Source: an uncultured bacterium
Lineage (GTDB): Bacteria; Muiribacteriota; Ozemobacteria; Ozemobacterales; Ozemobacteraceae
Reading direction: 5' to 3'
Assembly: GCA_900317935.1 (NCBI GenBank)
Contig: ONIU01000025.1
Location: 1 to 35,826 of the forward strand
DNA: 35,826 bases
Below, in pieces: positions 1-7,386 of this stretch. Every line of letters begins with the position of its first letter. The first letter of the stretch is position 1. Made by a program: the position numbers and the translations under genes. The notes beneath the pieces are model-generated. The model did no database searches. It saw only the letters and a list, made by a program, of their open reading frames with translations, and was not told the origin of the DNA.

Positions 1-1194
1 ATTTTCTACTATCAGGGAACAAAATTCATCGACCAGGTTGAACAGATGCTGGTTGAACAGATGCGACAATATCTAGGCTGCACCGAAGTTGAAACTCGTG
101 TTGTAAGCGGTCAGATGGCTAACACTGCTGTATTCTCTGCTTTGATGGATTGGAAGAACCGTTATAACCGCAGAGTAGATGCACAACGCTTAGGTTATAT
201 AATGCACAACCACATTCTTAAAGGTGGTCACCTCTCTGCTCAGCCTATGGGTGCGCTTCACGACTATGCAGCTATCGACCCTGTCACTGAAAAACGTGCT
301 GTAGTAGCTTTCCCAGTTTGTGCAGACAACCCATACAAGATTGATGTTGAAGAAACCAAAAAGCTTATCGACGAATTCAAACCAGAATTTATCATCTTCG
401 GTAAGAGTATGGTGCTTCACAAAGAACCAGTAGCAGCTATTAGAAAGTTCGTTGATGAACAGAAGCTTCAAACTACTATCATGTATGATATGGCTCACGT
501 TCTTGGTCTGGTAGGCGACTATTTCCAGAAACCTTTTGCTGAAGGTGCTGATATCGTCACTGGTTCTACTCATAAGACTTTCTTCGGCCCACAACGTGGT
601 GTTATAGGTGTCAATTTCCAAAAAGACGAACTCAAATACGGTCTATGGGAAACCATCGAAAGACGTGCTTTCCCAGGCAGCGTATCTAACCACCATCTTG
701 GCACTCAGTTGGGGATGCTGATGGCAGCCTACGAAATGAATACTTTCAAAGACAGCTACCAGAAAGCAGTAATAGAAAATGCTAAATACTTTGCTAAATG
801 TCTGAAGGAAGAAGGACTTGATGTTGCTGGTGATCCATCTATTGGCTACACCGAAACCCATCAGGTTATTGTCCATGTAGGCTATGCACAGGGTCCTGAA
901 GCTGCTGAACGCTTGGAAGAAAACAACATCATTGTTAACTACCAAGCTACTCCTGAAGAAGAAGGCTTCACCGCCTCTGGTGCTTTGCGCATGGGCGTCA
1001 GCGAAATGACTCGCTTTGGCTTCGGTAAAGAAGCTTTTGCCAGACTTGCTGCACTTATGGCTCAATGCCTGCTTCACGGAACCAATGTAAAACAAGATGT
1101 TGAAAAGCTTCGCAGTGAATATACTGAAATGAAGTATTGCTTCAATGACGAAGAAATGCAAGAAGCTCTTAACGGCTTTGCTATAGGATTCTAA
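1..1194 (+). CDS. glyA: Serine hydroxymethyltransferase-like PLP enzyme (5' end outside window)
   Basis: This is a fold-type I pyridoxal-phosphate enzyme of the SHMT family, expected to interconvert serine and glycine with tetrahydrofolate in the cytosol. The reading frame is open from base 1, so the N-terminus lies outside the window and 397 codons are visible. The sequence shows YYQGTKFID near the start, VSGQMAN (substrate/PLP pocket), the PLP-ring Asp in YDMAHVLGLV, and the Schiff-base Lys in GSTHKTFFGPQRG (codon 574-576). It differs from E. coli GlyA at many positions and belongs to a divergent SHMT-like branch, so another one-carbon or aldolase-type activity on beta-hydroxy amino acids is possible. 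The next gene is gcvH, 216 bases downstream, and the context of glycine cleavage genes strongly supports serine/glycine/C1 metabolism. Confidence 0.8.
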   Translation: MFYYQGTKFIDQVEQMLVEQMRQYLGCTEVETRVVSGQMANTAVFSALMDWKNRYNRRVDAQRLGYIMHNHILKGGHLSAQPMGALHDYAAIDPVTEKRAVVAFPVCADNPYKIDVEETKKLIDEFKPEFIIFGKSMVLHKEPVAAIRKFVDEQKLQTTIMYDMAHVLGLVGDYFQKPFAEGADIVTGSTHKTFFGPQRGVIGVNFQKDELKYGLWETIERRAFPGSVSNHHLGTQLGMLMAAYEMNTFKDSYQKAVIENAKYFAKCLKEEGLDVAGDPSIGYTETHQVIVHVGYAQGPEAAERLEENNIIVNYQATPEEEGFTASGALRMGVSEMTRFGFGKEAFARLAALMAQCLLHGTNVKQDVEKLRSEYTEMKYCFNDEEMQEALNGFAIGF

Positions 1195-1212
1195 CGAATT
1201 CTAAGAATTGTC

Positions 1213-1378
1213 CTAAAGCCCCTCCTTGAGGAGGGGAATAAAAGGGGTGGTGACCTAACCAGTGTAAACTCTGGTTTTTAGGTTTAATTATACGCTATCG
1301 CTAAAGAGAATTAACTCTAGTTCGGTCACCCTTCCGTCAGACATTCGTCTGCCACCTCCCCTCAAGTGGAGGCTTTAG
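1213..1378. repeat. MITE-like inverted-repeat element between glyA and gcvH
   Basis: A 166-bp non-coding element has terminal inverted repeats. The left end reads CTAAAGCCCCTCCTTGAGG and the reverse complement of the right end reads CTAAAGCCTCCACTTGAGG. The complementarity continues inward: GGTGACC at 1248-1254 pairs with GGTCACC at 1324-1330. Smaller hairpins lie inside (AACCAG/CTGGTT near 1258-1277; CAGAC/GTCTG near 1337-1351). The whole element can fold into one long imperfect hairpin. There is no ORF in it and no clear target-site duplication. It could be a non-autonomous mobile element or a REP-type extragenic palindrome. Any transcript from glyA into gcvH must read through it. Confidence 0.6.
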
Positions 1379-1410
1379 AAAAACATAAATACATGAATGG
1401 AGAATGAAAT

Positions 1411-1815
1411 ATGAACTACCCAAAAGAATTGAATTACACTAAATCTCACGAATGGATTAAAGAAGAAAACGGCGTTGCCATAGTTGGTATTTCTGATTAT
1501 GCACAAGATGGTATTTCTGATTATGCACAAGATGCCCTCGGCGATGTAGTATTTGTTAATCTGCCACAGGTTGGCGATGCAGTTACTGCAGGTGAAGCTT
1601 TCGGCGATGTAGAATCAGTAAAAGCCGTATCTGATTTGATTTCCCCAGTTTCTGGAACAGTATGCGAAATCAACGAAGAACTTGTTGATGCACCAGAAAA
1701 ACTGAACAAAGACCCATATGGTGCCTGGATTATTAAAGTTAACGAAATTTCTGGCAAAGAAGAATTGTTAGACGCTGCTGCTTACGAAGCTTTCTGTGCT
1801 CAGGAGGCAAAATAA
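1411..1815 (+). CDS. gcvH: Glycine cleavage system H protein with internal 8-residue tandem duplication
   Basis: GcvH is the lipoyl carrier that shuttles the aminomethyl group between the P, T and L proteins. The lipoylation site is Lys71 in [12 protein letters not shown]. The N-terminal signature YTKSHEWIK and the segment [13 protein letters not shown] are typical. The protein is 134 residues, slightly longer than most GcvH, because GISDYAQD occurs twice in a row (residues 26-33 and 34-41). At the DNA level this is a perfect 24-bp tandem repeat. GGAGAATG precedes the ATG. The stop codon shares one base with the gcvPA start (TAATG), so the two are probably translationally coupled. Whether the duplication affects function is unknown; it lies well away from the lipoyl lysine in sequence. 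Confidence 0.95.
   Translation: MNYPKELNYTKSHEWIKEENGVAIVGISDYAQDGISDYAQDALGDVVFVNLPQVGDAVTAGEAFGDVESVKAVSDLISPVSGTVCEINEELVDAPEKLNKDPYGAWIIKVNEISGKEELLDAAAYEAFCAQEAK
1486..1533 (+). repeat. Perfect 24-bp tandem duplication inside gcvH
   Basis: Bases 1486-1509 and 1510-1533 are identical and in frame, each encoding GISDYAQD. Homologous GcvH proteins have this segment once (G-I-[ST]-D-x-A-Q-x-x-L-G-D). No synonymous difference has accumulated, which suggests a very recent event or a sequencing/assembly artefact. Confidence 0.95.
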
Positions 1816-3128
1816 TGGGTAGTTATGTTCCCTCAACCCAGGCGGAACGCAAAGAAATGCTGAAGACACTGGGCTTGAGCAATGAAATGGAGCTCTATGC
1901 CAGTGTGCCACAAAGCATGATACTAGAAAATGGTCCAGACATACCAGAAGGTATGAGCGAACTGGAAGTTGGCCGCGCAGTATCTGCTATAGCTGAAAAA
2001 AATATTCGCTACAGCACCATATTACGTGGTGCTGGTGCTTATGACCACTATATACCAAGTATAGTTAAGTATATTCCAGCTAAGGAAGAATTCTTAACAG
2101 CTTACACTCCATATCAGGCAGAAATCAGTCAAGGTATTCTTCAGTCTATATTTGAGTATCAGACAATGATTTGTCAGTTGACAGAAATGGATGTTTCTAA
2201 CGCCTCTGTTTATGACGGTGCAACCGCTGCAGCCGAAGCTGCTGCAATGTGTCGAGATAGAAAGCGCACAGTTACATTGGTTTCTGCTGCTGCCAACCCA
2301 GACGTTATCAACACAGTTCGCACTTACTGCTATGCTAGTGGGAATGAAATGCGTTTGATACCTTCAAAAGATGGCAAAACCGATACATCTGCTCTTAAAG
2401 AAATGTTAGGTCCTGATGTAGCTTCTGTCTATATACAGCAGCCAAATTTCTATGGTTTGCTGGAAGATGCAACTAGCATAGGTGAAATAACTCATGAAGC
2501 TGGAGCAATGTATGTTATGGGCTGCAACCCAATCAGCTTGGCAATTCTCAAATCACCAAGAGAATGTGGTGCAGACGTAGCTGTTGCAGAAGGTCAGCCA
2601 CTAGGAATGCCTATAGGCTTTGGTGGACCATATTTGGGAATTATGGCTACAACTACCAAATATATGCGCAAATTGCCAGGACGCATTGTAGGCGAAACAA
2701 CAGACAGCAAAGGCAAAACGGCCTATGTATTATCGCTACAAGCTCGTGAACAGCATATACGCCGAGAAAAAGCCAGCTCCAACATTTGTTCTAACGAAGC
2801 ACTCTGTGCATTAACAGCCAGTGTTTATATGGCAGCAATGGGGCCAAAAGGCATGCAGGAAGCAGCTAGCCAGTGTCATGCAAAAGCTCATTATCTAGCT
2901 AAAGAATTGTGTAAAATACCTGGTGTTTCTATGCTTTACAAGGGCGAATTCTTCCACGAATTCGTTACACTAATGCCTAAATCAGAACAAGTATTGAAAG
3001 CATTAGAAGACAAGGGCATTCTGGGAGGGCTTCCCTTGGAAAACGGCATACTCTGGTGTGCTACAGAAAAGGTTAGCAAAGCTCAATTAGACCAAGCTGT
3101 AGCCATTGTTAAGGAGGTGCTGAAATGA
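1815..3128 (+). CDS. gcvPA: Glycine dehydrogenase (decarboxylating) subunit 1
   Basis: This is the alpha subunit of the two-subunit P-protein, which decarboxylates glycine and passes the aminomethyl group to lipoyl-GcvH. At 437 residues it has the usual GcvPA length. Visible family features are the N-terminal YVPSTQAERKEML, the ILRGAGAYDHYIPSIV region, EISQGILQSIFEYQTMI, YDGATAAAEA, and the late block GRIVGETTDSKG with LQAREQHIRREKASSNICSN. It lacks the PLP lysine, which is on GcvPB, as expected. AGGAGG sits in the end of gcvH. The gene overlaps gcvPB by 4 bases (ATGA). Confidence 0.96.
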   Translation: MGSYVPSTQAERKEMLKTLGLSNEMELYASVPQSMILENGPDIPEGMSELEVGRAVSAIAEKNIRYSTILRGAGAYDHYIPSIVKYIPAKEEFLTAYTPYQAEISQGILQSIFEYQTMICQLTEMDVSNASVYDGATAAAEAAAMCRDRKRTVTLVSAAANPDVINTVRTYCYASGNEMRLIPSKDGKTDTSALKEMLGPDVASVYIQQPNFYGLLEDATSIGEITHEAGAMYVMGCNPISLAILKSPRECGADVAVAEGQPLGMPIGFGGPYLGIMATTTKYMRKLPGRIVGETTDSKGKTAYVLSLQAREQHIRREKASSNICSNEALCALTASVYMAAMGPKGMQEAASQCHAKAHYLAKELCKIPGVSMLYKGEFFHEFVTLMPKSEQVLKALEDKGILGGLPLENGILWCATEKVSKAQLDQAVAIVKEVLK

Positions 3129-4525
3129 AGCTGATATTTGATAAAAGCGTTCAAGGCCGCAGTCTTTCTCTGTTGCCAAAATGCGATGTAGAAGAAACCA
3201 CTCTGCCAAAGGAATTTGCCCGCACAAAGGCACCTTGTCTGCCAGAAATGAGTGAAACAGAAGTTTCACGTCACTACACAGAACTCTGCCATCATGTTTA
3301 CGGTGTAAACTGCGGTTTTTACCCTCTTGGCTCTTGCACAATGAAGTATAATCCTCGTATCGATGAAGAAATGGCTCAGTTACCTGGATTTACCAACATT
3401 CACCCATTAGCACCAGAATACGCAACCAAAGGCTGTAAAGAAGTTCTTGATACAGCTCGCAAAATGTTGTGTGCCATCTCTGGTATGGATGATATGACCT
3501 TCCAGCCAGCAGCCGGAGCTCACGGTGAATTCACTGGTGTTCTTCTAATAAAGAAATATCATGATGCTCGTGGAGATACTAAGCGCACAAAGATTATAGT
3601 TCCAGATTCTGCCCATGGCACTAACCCTGCTACGGCTGCCATGTGCGGTTTTCAAGTAGTTAACATCGCTTCTGCTCCAAACGGCTGCGTAGATTTAGAC
3701 GCTCTTAAAGCTGCTTTGGGAGAAGATACTGCTGGACTTATGCTTACCAATCCAAATACAGTAGGCATTTTTGATGAAAACATACTGGAAATAACTAAAC
3801 TGGTTCATGAAGCCGGTGGTCTTTGCTACTATGACGGAGCCAATCTCAATGCGGTAATGGGCGTAGTTCGCCCAGGTGATATGGGATTTGACTGCATACA
3901 TATGAATTTGCATAAAACCTTCGCTACTCCACACGGTGGCGGTGGACCAGGTGCTGGTGCTGTAGGCTGTAAGGAATTTCTAAAGGAATTCTTGCCTCAT
4001 TCAGCTTTGATGGATGGAAAAGCTTGTAGTCAAGTTCGTAGTTTTGCCGGCAACTTCCTTGTAGTAGTCAAAGCTTTGACATATTTGTTGACTCTTGGAC
4101 GTGAAGGCGTAAAAGAAGCTGCTGTTAACGCAGTATTGAACGCCAACTACTTACAGGAACGCATAAAGGGAAGCTTCACACCTGCCTACGACCGCATTTG
4201 TATGCATGAATTCGTATTAGACTTGAGTCAATTCAAGAAGGAAACAGGCGTAAGTGCACTAGATATAGCCAAGTCTCTTATCGATCGCGGCATGCATCCT
4301 CCGACAATGTATTTCCCACTTATCGTTCATGAAGCATTAATGCTTGAGCCAACTGAAACGGAAAGTAAGGAAACTTTGGATAAAGCTGCTGAAGTCTTCC
4401 ATGAACTATACAAGCAGGCACATTCTGAACCAGAACCCATGCATTCTGCTCCGCATAATGCCTATATAGGCCGACCCGATGAAGTAAAGGCAGCACGTAC
4501 ACCTGTGCTTCAGAAGAAGCTATAG
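3125..4525 (+). CDS. gcvPB: Glycine dehydrogenase (decarboxylating) subunit 2
   Basis: This is the beta subunit of the P-protein and carries the catalytic PLP lysine, Lys264 in NLHKTFATPHGGGGPGAG. Other family motifs include FYPLGSCTMKYNPRI near residue 66, FQPAAGAHGEFTG near 126 and PDSAHGTNPATAAM near 160. The length (466 residues) is normal. AAGGAGGTG lies just upstream, inside the end of gcvPA. Tight coupling with gcvPA fits the obligate heteromeric enzyme. No gcvT follows: the next feature is an inverted-repeat cluster and then the lipoate ligase gene. Confidence 0.96.
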   Translation: MKLIFDKSVQGRSLSLLPKCDVEETTLPKEFARTKAPCLPEMSETEVSRHYTELCHHVYGVNCGFYPLGSCTMKYNPRIDEEMAQLPGFTNIHPLAPEYATKGCKEVLDTARKMLCAISGMDDMTFQPAAGAHGEFTGVLLIKKYHDARGDTKRTKIIVPDSAHGTNPATAAMCGFQVVNIASAPNGCVDLDALKAALGEDTAGLMLTNPNTVGIFDENILEITKLVHEAGGLCYYDGANLNAVMGVVRPGDMGFDCIHMNLHKTFATPHGGGGPGAGAVGCKEFLKEFLPHSALMDGKACSQVRSFAGNFLVVVKALTYLLTLGREGVKEAAVNAVLNANYLQERIKGSFTPAYDRICMHEFVLDLSQFKKETGVSALDIAKSLIDRGMHPPTMYFPLIVHEALMLEPTETESKETLDKAAEVFHELYKQAHSEPEPMHSAPHNAYIGRPDEVKAARTPVLQKKL

Positions 4526-4535
4526 AACAATCCTT

Positions 4536-4574
4536 CCCCCCTTTATTAAAGGGGGATGTCATGCTTTGCATGAC
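4536..4574. repeat. Extragenic palindrome cluster after gcvPB
   Basis: Two adjacent hairpins lie here. CCCCCTTTATTAAAGGGGG spans about 4536-4555, and GTCATGC-TTT-GCATGAC spans 4558-4574 with a 7-bp stem and 3-base loop. A G-rich tract follows. Together with the terminator-like hairpin at 4618-4636 this forms a compact array of palindromes with C-runs on one side and G-runs on the other, the look of a dispersed extragenic repeat rather than a single terminator. No coding potential is seen. Confidence 0.5.
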
Positions 4575-4617
4575 TGGGGGATTTTTAAAACCTCTCTGTC
4601 TCGCTAAAGCTCGACTT

Positions 4618-4642
4618 CTCCCCTTAAAAAGGGGAGTTTTTT
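4618..4642 (+). terminator. Rho-independent terminator before lplA
   Basis: The hairpin CTCCCCTT-AAA-AAGGGGAG (4618-4636) is followed by a run of T. It could end the gcvPB transcript, or attenuate readthrough into the lipoate ligase gene 50 bases later. Confidence 0.6.
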
Positions 4643-4691
4643 ATAATTTTCTTGCAGCAATAGTTTTAAACACTTTTGCAAGGAGTATTAT

Positions 4692-5684
4692 TTGATAAAT
4701 AGTATCTTAGTTTGCCACGGGAAAAGTCTTGATCCCTATTACAACCTAGCGCTGGAGGAAGTTCTTCTCGATAGCGTCAAGCAAGGAGAGTGCATACTCT
4801 ATCTGTGGCAAAACACTGCTACAGTAGTAATTGGCCGCAACCAGAATCCTTGGCGAGAATGCCGCATTAGTCGTCTTGAAGAAGAAGGCGGACGCCTTGC
4901 CCGGAGGCTTTCTGGGGGCGGGGCAGTTTATCATGATATAGGTAATCTCAATTTTACTTTCCTATGCTACGATAATGATTACGATTTGACAAAACATCTA
5001 TCTATAATCGTGGAAGCATGTAGAGCCAATGGCATTGCGGCCGAAATTTCAGGCCGCAACGATGTTTTAGCAAAAGGCTGCAAATTCTCAGGCAATGCTT
5101 TTTATCATAGTGGTGGAAAAAGCTATCATCACGGAACGCTGATGGTTGATGTCGATATTAAGCAGGTTGAACGCTATCTCAGCCCTTCCCCAGCCAAGTT
5201 AAAAGCTAAAGGAGTAGCCTCTGTTCGTTCAAGAGTAATAAACTTGCGGGAATTGGCACCAGAGATGACCTGCCAAAGCTTATCACAAGATATGGTTCGT
5301 GCTTTCGAAAAAGTATACGAATTACAATCCAAAGAGCTTAAAATAGAGGAATTGAACCAAAATACCATAGAACAGTTAAGACAACGAAATGCCAGCAAAG
5401 AATGGCTCTACGGCAGAGATTTACCATTGAATTTCAGTTGTTCTAAACGCTTTTCCTGGGGAGAAATAAGCTTAGAACTAGGAGTTGAGCGAGGCTATAT
5501 CAATGCCGTTCAAATTTGGACTGATGCCATGGATTGGCAATTAGCAGAGGTTTTAAAACAAACTTTTACCAACAAAGAATTTTCTATAAATCAGCTCGTT
5601 CTAGCCCTATCTGATACTGAGCTGAAGCCAGATATACAGCAGGATATTATCAACCTGCTGACAGAACAGGAGATTTTACCATGA
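4692..5684 (+). CDS. lplA: Lipoate-protein ligase A family protein
   Basis: This enzyme attaches lipoate to lipoyl-domain lysines, most likely Lys71 of GcvH. Family motifs are RRLSGGGAVYHDIGNLNF (about residues 71-88), RNDVLAKGCKFSGNAF, the HHGTLMVDVD strand, and KLKAKGVASVRSRVINL, which contains the region of the ATP/lipoate-binding lysine. At 330 residues it has both the catalytic domain and a C-terminal accessory domain, like E. coli LplA, suggesting a self-sufficient ligase. The start is TTG at 4692, chosen because AAGGAG lies 7 bases upstream and the homology begins at once. It overlaps lpd by 4 bases (ATGA). The pairing with gcvH and lpd points to scavenged lipoate rather than de novo synthesis, although lipA/lipB could lie elsewhere. 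Confidence 0.92.
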   Translation: MINSILVCHGKSLDPYYNLALEEVLLDSVKQGECILYLWQNTATVVIGRNQNPWRECRISRLEEEGGRLARRLSGGGAVYHDIGNLNFTFLCYDNDYDLTKHLSIIVEACRANGIAAEISGRNDVLAKGCKFSGNAFYHSGGKSYHHGTLMVDVDIKQVERYLSPSPAKLKAKGVASVRSRVINLRELAPEMTCQSLSQDMVRAFEKVYELQSKELKIEELNQNTIEQLRQRNASKEWLYGRDLPLNFSCSKRFSWGEISLELGVERGYINAVQIWTDAMDWQLAEVLKQTFTNKEFSINQLVLALSDTELKPDIQQDIINLLTEQEILP

Positions 5685-7063
5685 AAGAATTTGATCTTAT
5701 AGTTATCGGCGCTGGACCAGGCGGATATGTAGCAGCATTGCGTGCAGCAAAGTTAGGTGCCTCTGTGGCCGTAGTAGAAAACCGTCAGACAGGTGGAACC
5801 TGTTTGAACAGGGGCTGTATTCCTACTAAAAATATGCTTCATTCCTCTGGTCTCTATCATGAAATCAGTGCTGGAGGTGTAGCTGGCGTAAGTGCAGACG
5901 GAGTGAATTTCAATATTGATGCTGTTTTGGAACGCAATAAAGAAATATCAACCAAGTTGTCTGCTGGTATAGAAAGTATGTTTAAATCGGCTCACATTGA
6001 GCTGATTCATGGTCAAGGTACAATTACGGCCCCTGGTCAGGTAAAAGTTTCGAGTGAACAAGGTGAAGAACTTATTTCTAGCAAAAAAATACTTGTTGCT
6101 ACTGGTTCTGTGCCTGCTCGCCCACCAATTCCAGGATTAGACCAGGAAGGCGTATTGACCTCTGATGAAATTCTGGTAGGCAATGGCCGCCACTTCAATT
6201 CTATTGTTATCATAGGCGGCGGAGTTATAGGTGTAGAATTTGCAACCTTCTTCAACGATATTGGCTGTAAAGTAACTATTCTAGAAGGGTTAGACCGATT
6301 GTTACCTATTATCGACCGCGAACTAGGACAAGGTCTTGGCATGATTATGAAAAAACGCGGTGTAGAAATGGCCTTGAACGCTATGGTTAAATCCGTGGAA
6401 AAAGTTGATGGTGGTCTTAAGGTAAACTATGAGCAAAAAGGCACCGCTGGCTCTGTTCAAGGCGAAGTTGTTCTCTGTGCTATAGGTCGCAAACCTTACT
6501 TTGTCGGAGCATTTGCTCAAGAACTTCAACCAGCAACAGAACGAGGCCGACTGGTAGTAGACAGCAATTTCCAAACTAGCATTCCAGGAGTCTATGCTGT
6601 GGGTGATGTCTCTTCTACTGTACAGCTAGCTCACGTAGCTTCTGCCCAAGGCACAGCCTGCGTAGAATCAATGTTTGGGAAGGGCAGCAATACAGATTTG
6701 AATCTAGTTCCAAGTTGTATTTACAGTAGACCGGAAATTGCTTCTGTAGGCTTAACAGAAGCCAAAGCCAAAGAAGATGGTATTCCAGTAAAGGTAGGCA
6801 AAGGCTTATTAGGTGCCAATGCTCGCAACCTGATTATAAACGGTGACCGCAGCTTCATGAAAGTAGTAGCCAATGCAGAAACCGGAGTTGTATTAGGTGC
6901 TCATTTTATGTGCGAGCATGCTACAGAAATGATTTGTGAACTCTCACAAGCAGTCGCTAATAAACTTACAGTCAAACAGTTAATGATAGCGATGAGACCT
7001 CATCCAACATTTACGGAAACATTAAACGAAGCGTTACAAGATTTAAGCGCTAAGTTAGGCTAA
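5681..7063 (+). CDS. lpdA: Dihydrolipoamide dehydrogenase (glycine cleavage L protein)
   Basis: This FAD-dependent disulfide oxidoreductase reoxidises dihydrolipoyl-GcvH with NAD+. Domains in order: the FAD-binding GAGPGGYVAALRAAKLG (residues 10-26); the redox pair Cys41/Cys46 in GGTCLNRGCIPTK; the NAD-binding IIGGGVIGVEFATFF; the second FAD motif VYAVGDV; and the C-terminal dimerisation domain with the His441/Glu446 pair in HPTFTE. The length of 460 is typical. No N-terminal lipoyl domain is present. It is the last gene of the block and is followed by a strong bidirectional terminator. Its position directly after the ligase suggests it serves the glycine system, but it could also serve 2-oxoacid dehydrogenases. 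Confidence 0.95.
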   Translation: MKEFDLIVIGAGPGGYVAALRAAKLGASVAVVENRQTGGTCLNRGCIPTKNMLHSSGLYHEISAGGVAGVSADGVNFNIDAVLERNKEISTKLSAGIESMFKSAHIELIHGQGTITAPGQVKVSSEQGEELISSKKILVATGSVPARPPIPGLDQEGVLTSDEILVGNGRHFNSIVIIGGGVIGVEFATFFNDIGCKVTILEGLDRLLPIIDRELGQGLGMIMKKRGVEMALNAMVKSVEKVDGGLKVNYEQKGTAGSVQGEVVLCAIGRKPYFVGAFAQELQPATERGRLVVDSNFQTSIPGVYAVGDVSSTVQLAHVASAQGTACVESMFGKGSNTDLNLVPSCIYSRPEIASVGLTEAKAKEDGIPVKVGKGLLGANARNLIINGDRSFMKVVANAETGVVLGAHFMCEHATEMICELSQAVANKLTVKQLMIAMRPHPTFTETLNEALQDLSAKLG

Positions 7064-7101
7064 AAGAGAAAACCCGCTGGTATACCAGCGGGTTTTCTCT
7101 T
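7064..7101. terminator. Bidirectional terminator between lpdA and acyP
   Basis: A perfect 19-bp inverted repeat with no spacer: the left arm is AAGAGAAAACCCGCTGGTA and the right arm is its exact reverse complement. A-rich and T-rich outer arms let it work on both strands. The acylphosphatase stop codon (7100-7102 on the minus strand) overlaps the outer edge of the stem. Confidence 0.88.
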
Positions 7102-7381
7102 AGCCTCTGATAATTCGGAATTCCCTAGAAGCATTGTCTATCTGACTAGATGTAACTTCTTCAATTTCTTCGACATTAGAAAACCAGGACCCCTGAGCTA
7201 CTCTATCTAGAAATCCGCTTAATTCAGGCTGAGTTCCAATAGCTTCTATCTCAACATTGCCATCGGGGCGGTTCTTAACCCAACCGCCGACAGAGTATTC
7301 ATCAGCACATCGAAGCACGAAACGCCGAAAACCAACGCCTTGCACTCTTCCATATACAATATATCTGTTTTTGAATAGCAT
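7100..7381 (-). CDS. acyP: Acylphosphatase
   Basis: This small cytosolic enzyme hydrolyses acyl phosphates such as acetyl phosphate or carbamoyl phosphate. The 93 residues carry the complete signature GRVQGVGFRRFV with the phosphate-binding loop and catalytic Arg19, then GGWVKNRPDGNVEIEA with catalytic Asn37. It is the second gene of a minus-strand pair: it starts 5 bases after the stop of the 634-residue ATPase-like gene and is probably co-transcribed with it. Nothing in the sequence indicates the physiological substrate. Confidence 0.92.
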   Translation of the reverse strand: MLFKNRYIVYGRVQGVGFRRFVLRCADEYSVGGWVKNRPDGNVEIEAIGTQPELSGFLDRVAQGSWFSNVEEIEEVTSSQIDNASREFRIIRG

Positions 7382-7386
7382 GGAAA

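Noticed and set aside
190..621. 143-residue open frame on the minus strand inside glyA
   Set aside because: It lies wholly opposite a clearly conserved SHMT-like coding frame and its translation shows no recognisable domain.
1195..1410. Possible glycine riboswitch before gcvH
   Set aside because: The gap is filled by the inverted-repeat element, and I see none of the conserved glycine-aptamer core sequences.
1213..4642. CRISPR array or phage remnants suggested by repeats in the gcv block
   Set aside because: The repeats are palindromic, of two unrelated kinds, with no regular spacers, and no cas, integrase or phage gene is nearby.
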